Shown one piece after another: positions 9,037 through 15,876 of a stretch of DNA of 64,000 nucleotides. This DNA is from Pelomonas sp. Root1237 (GTDB taxonomy: Bacteria > Pseudomonadota > Gammaproteobacteria > Burkholderiales > Burkholderiaceae_C): contig NZ_LMDK01000019.1 of assembly GCF_001425055.1 (NCBI RefSeq), positions 1 to 64,000 of the forward strand. Direction: 5' to 3'. The notes beneath the pieces were generated by a model. It did no database searches and was not told the origin of the DNA. It worked only from the letters and a program-made list of their open reading frames with translations. The translations under genes were made by a program, and so were the position numbers. Each line of letters begins with the position of its first letter. Position 1 is the first letter of the stretch.

Positions 9037-9429
9037 ATGGAGTTACCTCGCCTCAATTTACGAGCCCTTGCAGTCGGGCTCATCAGCATGCTCGCCTTGG
9101 ACATGGTCTCGGGCTTTGCCGTCCTTGCTCTTTGGCCAGGCAGTGTTTCGACGTCGGCTGATGTCGCTGCGCTTCCCGCCCAACCCGAGTACTTGGCAGT
9201 TGTCTTTGTGCTCGGGACGTTGACGACTGCCATGGGTGGCGCAATCTGCGCCCGCCTGGCTCCAACCGTGCCGTACTGGCACGCAGCTGCGTTCGGTGTA
9301 CTGAGCATTGCCACCGGCTTGCTGCTCTCCGACGCGGCGCAGTCGGCTTGGTTCACGGCGCTGGCGACCCTCGTCACCATCCCCGCGGCCATTTATGGGG
9401 CCTGGGCAGGCCTCAAGGCACGCCGGTAA
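9037..9429 (+). CDS. Small four-helix membrane protein, unknown function
   Basis: A 130-residue protein with about four hydrophobic segments (LAVGLISMLALDMV, YLAVVFVLGTLTTAMGG, HAAAFGVLSIATGLLL and FTALATLVTIPAAIY). It starts at the ATG at 9037, which has AGGGA four bases upstream; extension to 8812 adds only low-complexity residues. I do not recognise the family. It stands alone between nrdJ and a convergent hypothetical gene. Confidence 0.65.
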   Translation: MELPRLNLRALAVGLISMLALDMVSGFAVLALWPGSVSTSADVAALPAQPEYLAVVFVLGTLTTAMGGAICARLAPTVPYWHAAAFGVLSIATGLLLSDAAQSAWFTALATLVTIPAAIYGAWAGLKARR

Positions 9430-9440
9430 ACGGAAGGAGA

Positions 9441-9812
9441 CTATCCCGGCGGCTGGATCAAGTTCACCGCCACCGGCTGCCGCCCATCCAGCACATCCGT
9501 CGTGACCTCCCGCAGCACCACGGCGCCATGCTGTTTGCGCCAGCTGTCCCAGAGATGAGCCGCGTCGGCATCGATGCTGGGCGGCCCGTTGAGCGCATAG
9601 GTGCGGCCCGTCTTGGTGGTCACTTCCTCGGTGTCGATGTGCACAAAGGCCACGGCCGACGAGACCTTGGCGCAGTGCTCGTCCTCGATGTAGCCGACGA
9701 GATGCCAGGTGGGGGCGTCGTAGCTGGGCACCTGCACCTCCCAGGCCCGCCAGCGGACCAGCACGATGCGCGGCTCCTGGGAGAAGGGCGTGGAGATCCA
9801 GAAGCCGCTCAT
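9441..9812 (-). CDS. Hypothetical cytoplasmic protein
   Basis: A 123-residue protein, Trp- and His-rich, without a signal peptide or membrane segment. It contains DAPTWHLVGYIEDEHCAKVSS and DADAAHLWDSWRKQHG stretches that look like a compact alpha/beta fold. No family is recognised. Codon usage matches its neighbours and the antisense frames are less protein-like. No clear Shine-Dalgarno precedes the ATG at 9812. It converges with the membrane protein gene, 11 bp away. Confidence 0.6.
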   Translation of the reverse strand: MSGFWISTPFSQEPRIVLVRWRAWEVQVPSYDAPTWHLVGYIEDEHCAKVSSAVAFVHIDTEEVTTKTGRTYALNGPPSIDADAAHLWDSWRKQHGAVVLREVTTDVLDGRQPVAVNLIQPPG

Positions 9813-10213
9813 GGGCGTGCCGGCAGTGGTGGTTGCGTGCGAGTGGTGGCCGCCGGCGCCAGTCGGCGCGTTCTACGGCGCTGTTCAATGGCGCGACGCC
9901 ACAGCGGCCTCGGCGCCGCGTGCGACCGGAGCAACTCGGAGCCGAGGTTGTCGAACCAATTCGGCACGTTCAGTCGGAAGGGGGTTCTCATGCCTGAGAC
10001 CTGCACTGCTCAACCTTGAGCGCCCCTCAACAATGTCCTCAGCGCCAGCGCGTGGCTGTAGGACGTTGAGCCGCTTACATACCGGCGGGCCGGCAGCGGG
10101 GTAGTCCGAACTGCCGGTGCACCTCTGGTGCGCTACCGCACCGACACGACCGCATCGCGTGGCTACCTTGCGCTGGAGCACCTCCCGGTGTGGTCTGTCG
10201 CAAAGGAATCTTC
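9813..10213. other. 400-bp intergenic stretch
   Basis: No convincing gene was seen on either strand. The open frames present overlap each other antisense and lack ribosome sites. The only structure noted is the perfect dyad at 10127-10142, placed about 80 bp before the lipoprotein start, so the right half probably holds its promoter. Confidence 0.5.
10127..10142. promoter_or_regulatory. Dyad operator A (GGTGCG-CTAC-CGCACC)
   Basis: A perfect 6-4-6 inverted repeat, two bases away from the local consensus TGTGCG-N4-CGCACA. Its centre is about 79 bp upstream of the lipoprotein ATG at 10214, compatible with an activator site near position -41.5 and a short leader. Confidence 0.6.
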
Positions 10214-10360
10214 ATGTCTTCACGCTCAACAGCGCTGGCCCTGTGCTTGCCCATGCTGGCGCTGCTGCTGGGCGGTTGCCAGCGCAATGAACCACCGCCC
10301 ACGGTCATCGTCGCCCCCGGCCCTGCGGGCGAACCGGGGCCGCCGCCGTTGTCGTCGTGA
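10214..10360 (+). CDS. Small lipoprotein
   Basis: A 48-residue lipoprotein. The N terminus is a short signal peptide ending in the lipobox LLGGC, with the lipidated cysteine at about residue 22. The mature part is only 27 residues and very rich in proline and glycine (NEPPPTVIVAPGPAGEP). AAGGAA at 10203-10208 gives a good ribosome site for the ATG at 10214. It is followed by a hairpin and then the DUF3309 gene, probably in one transcript driven from the dyad at 10127. The function is unknown; small Pro-rich lipoproteins often sit in stress-induced envelope operons. Confidence 0.7.
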   Translation: MSSRSTALALCLPMLALLLGGCQRNEPPPTVIVAPGPAGEPGPPPLSS

Positions 10361-10364
10361 CACC

Positions 10365-10380
10365 CGCCGCTTCGGCGGCG
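10365..10380. other. GC-rich hairpin with TTCG loop
   Basis: CGCCGC-TTCG-GCGGCG forms a perfect six-pair stem with a stable UUCG tetraloop just after the lipoprotein stop. No T run follows, so it is more likely an mRNA processing or stability structure between two co-transcribed genes than a terminator. Confidence 0.5.
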
Positions 10381-10423
10381 TCGGCATGAATCAGGCCGAG
10401 CGCCTTCGCTCAAGGAGAACGTC

Positions 10424-10582
10424 ATGAGCATCTCAACCATTCTTTTGATCGTGCTGATCCTGCTGCTGGTCGGCGCCTTTCCGACCTGGCCGCACAGCCG
10501 CAGTTGGGGCTATATGCCCTCGGGCGGCATCGGCTTGCTGCTGCTGATCCTCATCGTGCTCTGGCTGATGGGCCGGTTGTAG
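10424..10582 (+). CDS. DUF3309-type small membrane protein
   Basis: A 52-residue protein with two hydrophobic helices separated by a short polar loop (TWPHSRSWGYMPSGG). The pattern ILLIVLILLLVGAFPTWPHS is typical of the DUF3309 family of tiny membrane proteins. AAGGAG at 10412-10417 precedes the ATG at 10424 at good spacing. It lies 63 bp after the lipoprotein gene on the same strand and likely shares its promoter. The role of the family is unknown; its members often occur with BON and other stress genes. Confidence 0.8.
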   Translation: MSISTILLIVLILLLVGAFPTWPHSRSWGYMPSGGIGLLLLILIVLWLMGRL

Positions 10583-10605
10583 GCGCGCCTCATGCCTTCC
10601 ACGCT

Positions 10606-10893
10606 TCAGGTCGTGTCCCTGAAGGGCGCTTGCGGCACTAACGGTTGCACCGTGATGCAGTTGTTGACGCCGGCAAGACCGGGCAGATGGCGCACGCAAT
10701 TGACCGCGTCCTGGCGCTGGCAGTGCCAGCGCACTTCACCCGACAAGGTCAGCCAGCCGGCTTCAACGCTGGCCCGGACCGTCCCCGGGGGCAGAGACGG
10801 GTTCCACGTCAATGCCGCCTGCGCCATGTAGGCGAGATCGGCATCGCTGGGTGCGGGCATCGCGGGCGAACGGCGCTGTGGCTCTGCTTTCAT
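10606..10893 (-). CDS. BON domain protein
   Basis: A 95-residue protein that is almost entirely one BON domain (about residues 18-85), a fold linked to envelope and osmotic-stress proteins such as OsmY. Visible features are SDADLAYMAQAALTWNP, then VRASVEAGWLTLSGEV and a final GVNNCITV strand. The ATG at 10893 is preferred to one at 10980 because the longer form would overlap a palindromic operator at 10949-10964. No clear secretion signal is seen from this start. It is divergent from the small gene at 11082; the two share a 188-bp region with two dyads. Confidence 0.75.
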   Translation of the reverse strand: MKAEPQRRSPAMPAPSDADLAYMAQAALTWNPSLPPGTVRASVEAGWLTLSGEVRWHCQRQDAVNCVRHLPGLAGVNNCITVQPLVPQAPFRDTT

Positions 10894-10948
10894 GGGGGCC
10901 TGTGCAGCAAGGGCAGGAGGAGCTTGGACGCGTGCGCTACGACGGGTC

Positions 10949-10964
10949 TGTGCGGCGGCGCACA
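10949..10964. promoter_or_regulatory. Dyad operator B (TGTGCG-GCGG-CGCACA)
   Basis: A perfect copy of the local dyad. Its centre is about 63 bp upstream of the BON gene start at 10893 on the minus strand. Confidence 0.65.
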
Positions 10965-10981
10965 CAGCGCGGCATGCCACG

Positions 10982-10997
10982 GGTGCGCTGCCGCACA
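10982..10997. promoter_or_regulatory. Dyad operator C (GGTGCG-CTGC-CGCACA)
   Basis: An 11-of-12 match to the local dyad, exactly 33 bp (about three helical turns) from operator B and about 92 bp upstream of the ATG at 11082. One regulator dimer per divergent gene on the same helix face is plausible. Confidence 0.6.
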
Positions 10998-11081
10998 GTC
11001 AAGCGCGCGCGGCCGCCCTAAGGTCTGGGCAGTCCTGGCCAGAAATCCTTCGTCGCCTGGACCTCAATGCCGGAGCACCCC

Positions 11082-11234
11082 ATGAAGCAGTCGATGAAGG
11101 CCAAGAACAAGCCCGCGGAACCCGCCGGCCACCCGCCCGTGCTGGATATCAAGCCCGAGCTGCCCAAGCCGTCGGCCCACATGCCCGAGCGCCACAAGCA
11201 CGCCGGCCGCAAGGGCCAGAAGGGGTCGCGATGA
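11082..11234 (+). CDS. Small basic hypothetical protein
   Basis: A 50-residue, Lys/His/Pro-rich protein (MKQSMKAKNKPAEP, then PERHKHAGRKGQKGSR) without hydrophobic segments. It is probably disordered and may bind nucleic acid or anionic partners. The start ATG at 11082 has GGAG at 11072-11075, six bases upstream. Its TGA overlaps the ATG of the next gene (ATGA at 11231-11234), which supports both as real, coupled genes. No family is recognised. Confidence 0.65.
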   Translation: MKQSMKAKNKPAEPAGHPPVLDIKPELPKPSAHMPERHKHAGRKGQKGSR

Positions 11235-11446
11235 ACGCCACCCTCCAAGCCGATCCTTCGGCTCGCGTTCGCATGCGCACCGACGGCCCGCCCGTCCCCA
11301 TCTACCGCAACGAAGACCCACCAGCTTGCCGCGAGGAAAGCTTCCTGAGCATGGCCAGACGCCGTTCGCCCTGGGTGTTCCTGATCGGCCTGGGCGCGGT
11401 GCTGATGGGTGGCCTGCTCGGGCAGGCATTCGTCGCCTTGGCCTAG
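11231..11446 (+). CDS. Small single-span membrane protein
   Basis: A 71-residue protein: a polar N-terminal half (about 45 residues, ending RRRS), then one transmembrane helix (WVFLIGLGAVLMGGLLGQAFVAL) at the C terminus. Positive residues before the helix suggest the N terminus stays in the cytoplasm. It is translationally coupled to the basic 50-residue protein upstream by an ATGA overlap, and the pair is probably controlled from operators B/C. No known family is recognised. Confidence 0.65.
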   Translation: MNATLQADPSARVRMRTDGPPVPIYRNEDPPACREESFLSMARRRSPWVFLIGLGAVLMGGLLGQAFVALA

Positions 11447-11481
11447 GGCTCCGACAAGGAAGCCACAAGGACCCGCCCCCA

Positions 11482-12345
11482 TCAAGCGCTGAAGCGGTAG
11501 CGCAGCTTGCCCAGGCGTCCGCGCCAATAGGTCTGGCGCCCGCTGAGCAGCAGCCAGGCCACCTCGCCGGCCAGAGGCACGCGCATGCCGTCGCGGGTCG
11601 TCCACTCCTTCCAGCGCCCTTCCCAGGGGGCCATTTCAGTCATCCGGCCCACCTTGCGCCCGCGCGCCTCGGCGCGCACCGTGTCCACCAGGCCGGCATC
11701 GCCGAACTTGAAGCGCAGCGTCACCGAGACGGTGCCGTCGGCCAGCGTGGCATCGGCTTGGCGCGCGTCCACCGCCGCCCAGCTCACGCCCTGGCTGGGC
11801 AGCAGGGCCGTGGGGTACCAGGGCGCCTCGGCCAGGAAACGCATCAGCTCCCCGCGCGCCAGCTCGCCCCCGCCCTGCTGGCGAGCCATGTCGAGCGCGC
11901 CAAGCAGGGCCGCATGCAGCAGGCCCGCGCCGGCCAGATAGCTGTCCTGCACGCGCACGCTCAGGCCGGAGAACAGCCCGACACGGGCATTCCACAGAAA
12001 GCCCGGTCCGCGCGTGGCGACCTGCTGCTCGGCCGTGAAGGGCTGCCAACGGTCGCCGGCGGCCGACAGGTTGAGGAAGCCGCTCTGCGTCAACCTCACG
12101 CCGCGCACCAGTGGCTGGCCGGCGGTCAGCGCGATGCGCAGATAGCGCTGCACCGGTGCCGGCAAATGGATGAGTTCCGCGGGGTCGAAATGGGTGACGC
12201 CCGCCGGGCCTGGCTCGGCATTGAGCTTGGCGATCAGCGCGCTGGACCGTGAGCGCCAGCGGCGCTGGCGACGCGCTCCCAGCAGCAGCGTGATCGCGAG
12301 GGCCAGGGCGGCGAGAAGGACAAAAGCGGCGAGCAGCCAGTCCAT
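11482..12345 (-). CDS. DUF6544-like membrane-anchored protein
   Basis: A 287-residue protein with an N-terminal transmembrane anchor (WLLAAFVLLAALALAITLLLG) followed by a large beta-rich domain. Motifs include LPAPVQRYLRIAL, GELMRFLAEAPWYPTALLP and WRGRLGKLRYRF, which I associate with the DUF6544 family. The naming is from memory. The ATG at 12345 (MDWLLAAF) puts the anchor at the very N terminus; an ATG 57 bases upstream is the alternative. It is divergent from the crystallin-like gene, with operator D centred 70 bp upstream. The biochemical role is unknown. Confidence 0.7.
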   Translation of the reverse strand: MDWLLAAFVLLAALALAITLLLGARRQRRWRSRSSALIAKLNAEPGPAGVTHFDPAELIHLPAPVQRYLRIALTAGQPLVRGVRLTQSGFLNLSAAGDRWQPFTAEQQVATRGPGFLWNARVGLFSGLSVRVQDSYLAGAGLLHAALLGALDMARQQGGGELARGELMRFLAEAPWYPTALLPSQGVSWAAVDARQADATLADGTVSVTLRFKFGDAGLVDTVRAEARGRKVGRMTEMAPWEGRWKEWTTRDGMRVPLAGEVAWLLLSGRQTYWRGRLGKLRYRFSA

Positions 12346-12407
12346 GCGGTGTTTGCCGGTTTGTCGGGTGAAGGGGCGCAAGGCTCGCCGAGCCTGGGCC
12401 AACGGTC

Positions 12408-12423
12408 TGTGCGCTGCCGAACA
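12408..12423. promoter_or_regulatory. Dyad operator D (TGTGCG-CTGC-CGAACA)
   Basis: An 11-of-12 match to the local dyad in the divergent region between the DUF6544-like gene (centre to ATG about 70 bp) and the crystallin-like gene (about 124 bp). Confidence 0.55.
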
Positions 12424-12539
12424 CTGGAGCGCTCGCGCGTCAGTGCTTCAGCGCCGGCTGGGTCCGCCACCGTACAGACGGGTTGCCCGACACGGCACAG
12501 ACTTTCCTCACGGGCCTCGCCCCGACACCGGAGAACGCC

Positions 12540-13376
12540 ATGCATACCCCCCAAACACACTCCCTGCGCCGCAACGCCCTTGGCCTGCTGCTGGCCCTTT
12601 CGGCCAGCACGCCCGCGCTGGCGCAGATCACCTTTTATGAGCAGGCCAACTTCCAGGGCCGCTCCATGACCAGCAACGGCAGCGTCAGCAATTTCAGGAG
12701 CAACAACTTCAACGACAGGGCCTCGTCGGTGGTGGTGCGCAGCCAGCGCTGGGAGGTCTGCGTGGACCAGCGCTACTCGGGCCGTTGCCGCGTGCTGCGA
12801 CCCGGCCAGTACCCGTCGCTCGAAGCCATGGGGCTGGACGAGCAGATCTCGTCGGTGCGCGCCGTGCAGCGCAATGCCCGCGATGACGAGTTGAGCTATG
12901 CGCCCTACCCGAGCGTGCCGGCCGACTACCGCCGCCGCGACCGCGAGCGCCTGTACCAGGCGACCGTGAGCGATGTGCGGGCGATCTACGGCGAGTCCGG
13001 CCAGCGGCGCTGCTGGACGGAGCGTGAGCAGGTCGGCGACGGCCGCCGCAGCGACAACAGCGTGCCCGGCACCGTCATCGGCGCGGTCATTGGCGGCATC
13101 CTCGGCCATCAGGTCGGCGGCGGCACGGGGCGAGTGCTGGCCACGGCCGGCGGTGCAGTGGCCGGTGGCGTGGTGGGCAACAACATCGGCCGCAACAACA
13201 GTGGCGAATCGGTGGTGACCCGCGACGTGCAGCGCTGCGATGACCGGCCGGTTGCGCAGAACCCTGCCTACTGGGACGTGACCTACAACTTCCGCGGCCA
13301 GCAGCACCACATGCAGGTTGCCACGCCGCCCGGCGCCACCGTGACGGTCAATGCCAACGGCGAACCGCGCGCCTGA
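12540..13376 (+). CDS. Exported beta/gamma-crystallin and glycine-zipper protein
   Basis: A 278-residue exported protein. A signal peptide ends ASTPALA|QIT. Next comes a beta/gamma-crystallin-like domain of about 85 residues with the Greek-key pattern ITFYEQANFQGRS and WEVCVDQRYSGRC. Then a spacer leads to a glycine-zipper 2TM segment (VIGAVIGGILGHQVGGG, then VAGGVVGNNIG) like that of SlyB/YmgG-type envelope proteins. The C-terminal stretch (YWDVTYNFRGQQHHMQV) is common after the zipper. GGAGAA at 12530-12535 sets the ATG at 12540. The combination suggests a Ca-binding or damage-resisting outer-envelope protein. It belongs to the block with the shared dyads. Confidence 0.88.
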   Translation: MHTPQTHSLRRNALGLLLALSASTPALAQITFYEQANFQGRSMTSNGSVSNFRSNNFNDRASSVVVRSQRWEVCVDQRYSGRCRVLRPGQYPSLEAMGLDEQISSVRAVQRNARDDELSYAPYPSVPADYRRRDRERLYQATVSDVRAIYGESGQRRCWTEREQVGDGRRSDNSVPGTVIGAVIGGILGHQVGGGTGRVLATAGGAVAGGVVGNNIGRNNSGESVVTRDVQRCDDRPVAQNPAYWDVTYNFRGQQHHMQVATPPGATVTVNANGEPRA

Positions 13377-13386
13377 ACCACGGGCG

Positions 13387-13402
13387 GGTGCTCCAGCGCA
13401 CA
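13387..13402. promoter_or_regulatory. Dyad operator E (GGTGCT-CCAG-CGCACA)
   Basis: A 10-of-12 match to the local dyad. Its centre is 65 bp before the fasciclin gene ATG at 13460. Confidence 0.5.
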
Positions 13403-13459
13403 GACCCCGGCAATCCTGAGGGGCAGCATTTGCATGCATCCCTCCACCAGAAAGCTCTC

Positions 13460-13924
13460 ATGATTGCCGCCGTCGTCACCAACAACCCGAGCAAGGCCGC
13501 CCTGCAGGACAACCTGCTGGCCACGGTCCACAGGACCGGCCACTTCAAGCACCTGATGGCGGCCGTCAAGGCCGCCGGCCTGGCCGACGTGCTCGACGGC
13601 TCGGGGCCTTACACCTTCTTCGCACCCAACGACAAGGCCTTCGACAAGCTCGCCAGGAACGAGCTGGTCGACCTGCTCAAGCCCGAGAGCAAGGCCAGGC
13701 TGACGGCCATCCTGCTGCTGCACGTGGTGGCGGGCCATGTGAAGGCCGCTGCGGCGGGCGGCCAGCCCGCCACGCTGAAGTCGCTGCAAGGCGAAGACCT
13801 GGCCATCGACATGACCCCGGCCGGCCTGCGCGTGAACAAGGCCCGCGTCGTCGAGCGCGACATCGAAGCCACCAACGGCGTCATCCATGTGATCGACACC
13901 GTGTTGATGCCGGCTGCAAGCTGA
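13460..13924 (+). CDS. Fasciclin (FAS1) domain protein
   Basis: A 154-residue protein made of one FAS1 domain, a fold used for cell adhesion and surface interaction. The H1 motif is visible as GPYTFFAPNDKAFDKL, and the H2 motif as NGVIHVIDTVLMP near the C terminus. The YH dipeptide region reads LLHVVAGH. No convincing signal peptide precedes the domain from the ATG at 13460 (MIAAVVTNNPSK), although bacterial homologues are usually exported, so this copy may be cytoplasmic. A weak AGAAAG ribosome site lies upstream. It probably has its own promoter under operator E. Confidence 0.9.
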   Translation: MIAAVVTNNPSKAALQDNLLATVHRTGHFKHLMAAVKAAGLADVLDGSGPYTFFAPNDKAFDKLARNELVDLLKPESKARLTAILLLHVVAGHVKAAAAGGQPATLKSLQGEDLAIDMTPAGLRVNKARVVERDIEATNGVIHVIDTVLMPAAS

Positions 13925-13997
13925 CCCGTCCCGGCTTTGCCGCAGTGCCGCCGGTGCAGTTGCGGGATGCGTGGCCTCATGAGGGAACTCCGCGGCG

Positions 13998-14762
13998 TCA
14001 TGGGATGACGTGGCTTGCAGAAAACGCGGCCACCGGCGCATGTTCGTCAGCGTGCGGAGCGCCGTTTCCAGGGGGGAATTTCATGCCGGCGCGGTAGCTC
14101 GCCCGGTCCTGCGCATAGCAGCCGCAGGCCGCCGCCTCCAGGCCGGCGCGGTCGCTGACCGTGACCCAGCCCCGGTGGTAGCGGATCAGGCCAGCCTCCT
14201 GCAGCGCGCCCGCCGCCACCGTGACGCCGACGCGCCGCACGCCCAGCAGGTGGGCCATGCCTTCCTGCGTGACCGCGAAGCCGTCGCCCTGCGCTCGGTC
14301 CTGCCCCATCAGCAGCCAGCGTGCCAGCCGCGCCTGCAGGGCATGGAAGTGCAGGCAGGCCGCGGCCGTCGCTGAAAGCCTCAGCTGCACCAGTAGATAG
14401 CGCATCAGCAGCCGGCGCAGCCCCGGGCTGTCGGGCAACTGGCTGCGCAGCGCCGCGGCGGTCAGGCTCCAGGCCTGGCCGTCCTCCTGCACCATCACGC
14501 TCACCGGGCTGGTGGCCACGCCCAGCAGCAACTGCACGCCCACCACGCCCTCGCAGCCCACCATGCCCACCTGCAGCGGCGGGTGAGCGTCCATGAGCGT
14601 GACCAGCGAAAGGAAACCCTGCAGCGGGAACAGCAGCACGCGGGCAGGCTGGTCCTGGGTGCCCAACCGCTGCCCGCTGCGCAAGGGCACCTGAATGCTC
14701 TGCGCCAGCAGGCGCCGCAACTCGGCGGCGGGCAGGTGATCGAGCAACTGGTTGGCAGTCAT
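13998..14762 (-). CDS. Crp/Fnr-type transcriptional regulator (paralogue 1)
   Basis: A 254-residue regulator: cNMP-binding-like beta barrel in the first 150 residues (GMVGCEGVVGVQLLLG), dimerisation helix, then a winged helix-turn-helix (TQEGMAHLLGVRRVGVTVAAGAL) and wing (IRYHRGWVTVSDRAGLE). The N-terminal cysteine cluster of true FNR is missing, so an iron-sulfur oxygen sensor is unlikely; the ligand is unknown. It is clearly paralogous to the next gene (shared GVVGV, LGVRR-GVT and DRAGLE). A variant dyad lies 34 bp upstream, suggesting autoregulation. It is a candidate reader of the TGTGCG dyads. Confidence 0.88.
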   Translation of the reverse strand: MTANQLLDHLPAAELRRLLAQSIQVPLRSGQRLGTQDQPARVLLFPLQGFLSLVTLMDAHPPLQVGMVGCEGVVGVQLLLGVATSPVSVMVQEDGQAWSLTAAALRSQLPDSPGLRRLLMRYLLVQLRLSATAAACLHFHALQARLARWLLMGQDRAQGDGFAVTQEGMAHLLGVRRVGVTVAAGALQEAGLIRYHRGWVTVSDRAGLEAAACGCYAQDRASYRAGMKFPPGNGAPHADEHAPVAAFSASHVIP

Positions 14763-14795
14763 GCACCAGTCTGCACATCACTTGTTGATTGCCGC

Positions 14796-14811
14796 TGTGC
14801 GCCAGCACACG
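14796..14811. promoter_or_regulatory. Variant dyad F (TGTGCG-CCAG-CACACG)
   Basis: The left half is perfect and the right half imperfect; read alternatively it is TGTGC-N4-GCACA with a shorter spacer. It is centred about 41 bp upstream of the ATG at 14762 of Crp/Fnr paralogue 1. A weak site, listed because of its position. Confidence 0.35.
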
Positions 14812-14818
14812 CTGCGGG

Positions 14819-15553
14819 TCAGGGCAAGGGAATTGCCGGCCAGTTCAGCAGCCGGTCGTACTCCTGCTTGACGACGCCATAGCATTCGCAGCTGCGCTGT
14901 TCCAGCCCCGCGCGGTCCAGCACGGTGATGTGGCCCCGCGCGTAGTCGATCAGGCCGAGCTTTTGCAGGTTCAGCGCCGCCTCGGTGACGCCTTCACGGC
15001 GCACGCCCAGCATATTGGCGATCAGCTCCTGCGTCATCACCAGCTGCTCGCCGGCGATGCGGTCCAGGCTGAGCAGCAGCCAGCGGCACAGCTGCTGCTC
15101 CAGCAGATGATGGCGGTTGCAGACCGCCGTCTGCGCCATCTGCGTCAGCAGCGCCTGCGTGTAGCGCAGCAGCAGGTGCATGCCCACGCCGTAGCGGTTG
15201 AACTCCACCTTGATGGCCGCCGCGCGCAGCCGGAAGGCGCCGCCGGCGCTTTGCACCACTGCACGGCTCGGGGTGGTCTCGCCGCCCATGAAGAGCGATA
15301 CGCCGACCACGCCTTCGTAGCCCACCACGGCGATTTCGGCCGAGGCGCCGTCCTCCAGCACATAGAGCAGCGACACGATGGCCGTGGTGGGGAAATACAC
15401 GTGGCTCTGTGGCCGGCCGGACTCGTAGATGACCTGGCCCAGTTTCAGTGGCACGAACTCCAGCTGGTCGGCCCAGCGGTCCCATTCCTCGCCCGGCAGG
15501 GCGGCCAGCAGGCGGTTGCTGCGAGGGGCCAGGGCGTCAAGCGGTGCAGACAT
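14819..15553 (-). CDS. Crp/Fnr-type transcriptional regulator (paralogue 2)
   Basis: A 244-residue regulator with an N-terminal effector barrel (FVPLKLGQVIYESG, YFPTTAIVSLLYVLEDG, VVGYEGVVGVSLFMGG) and a C-terminal winged helix-turn-helix (TQELIANMLGVRREGVTEAALNL). The start ATG at 15553 follows a strong GGGAGGA ribosome site; the frame stays open far upstream, but that part is not protein-like. Its recognition helix RREGVTEAA differs from paralogue 1 (RRVGVTVAA) at only two positions, so overlapping target sites are likely. An 11-of-12 dyad is centred 70 bp upstream. No FNR cysteines are present. Confidence 0.92.
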   Translation of the reverse strand: MSAPLDALAPRSNRLLAALPGEEWDRWADQLEFVPLKLGQVIYESGRPQSHVYFPTTAIVSLLYVLEDGASAEIAVVGYEGVVGVSLFMGGETTPSRAVVQSAGGAFRLRAAAIKVEFNRYGVGMHLLLRYTQALLTQMAQTAVCNRHHLLEQQLCRWLLLSLDRIAGEQLVMTQELIANMLGVRREGVTEAALNLQKLGLIDYARGHITVLDRAGLEQRSCECYGVVKQEYDRLLNWPAIPLP

Positions 15554-15615
15554 CAATCCTCCCGCGCTGGCGCGACTTAGAAGCAACAACTCTATCCAGC
15601 GCCTGGCCTGCCGTG

Positions 15616-15631
15616 TGTACGGCATCGCACA
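15616..15631. promoter_or_regulatory. Dyad operator G (TGTACG-GCAT-CGCACA)
   Basis: An 11-of-12 match to the local dyad, centred 70 bp upstream of the ATG of Crp/Fnr paralogue 2; consistent with autoregulation. Confidence 0.6.
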
Positions 15632-15672
15632 TAAACATTTTTGGCATGCTGGGGGCGTCGCCCTTATTGCGT

Positions 15673-15702
15673 CAGCGCCAGCGCCAGCGCCAGCGCCAGC
15701 GG
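15673..15702. repeat. CAGCGC hexanucleotide tandem repeat
   Basis: Four exact CAGCGC units (15673-15696) and a fifth ending CAGCGG. Non-coding here. It is a possible slippage site in the leader region upstream of Crp/Fnr paralogue 2 (minus strand). Confidence 0.8.
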
Positions 15703-15725
15703 TAGCCGAGGGCCGATGAAGGTGC

Positions 15726-15788
15726 TCACCTGGGTGCAGGCAAGCAACGGAGGTTCCACGCCGTTGGGCGTGGCTGGACGACGTACAT
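15726..15788 (-). CDS. Possible 20-residue leader or small protein
   Basis: The ATG at 15788 is preceded by GGGAG about six bases upstream and opens a 20-codon frame (MYVVQPRPTAWN...) ending TGA at 15726. Operator H is centred about 60 bp upstream, the same spacing as at the other genes of this block. Inside the frame, CCACGCC-GTTG-GGCGTGG (15756-15773) is a perfect hairpin, so the transcript could instead be a small RNA or attenuator. It was found only by eye and has no known homologue. Confidence 0.3.
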   Translation of the reverse strand: MYVVQPRPTAWNLRCLPAPR

Positions 15789-15839
15789 GGGCTGACTCCC
15801 GCTAAGACGTCGATCCTGACGGTGCCTGTTGGGTAGGAC

Positions 15840-15855
15840 CGTGCGCTATCGCACA
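15840..15855. promoter_or_regulatory. Dyad operator H (CGTGCG-CTAT-CGCACA)
   Basis: An 11-of-12 match to the local dyad. The nearest possible target is the 20-codon frame at 15788 (centre to ATG about 60 bp). Confidence 0.55.
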
Positions 15856-15876
15856 GAGGCGCCGCCGGCCGCCGTG

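Larger units (their letters stand above)
15554..15876. other. 323-bp regulatory intergenic region
   Basis: Between Crp/Fnr paralogue 2 and the DUF1003 gene. It holds two dyads of the local family, a hexanucleotide repeat, a perfect hairpin and one 20-codon open frame, all listed separately. No larger gene is supported. Confidence 0.55.

Noticed and set aside
13998..15553. FNR-type iron-sulfur oxygen sensors
   Set aside because: Both Crp/Fnr proteins lack the N-terminal cysteine cluster of FNR, and the local dyad is not TTGAT-N4-ATCAA.
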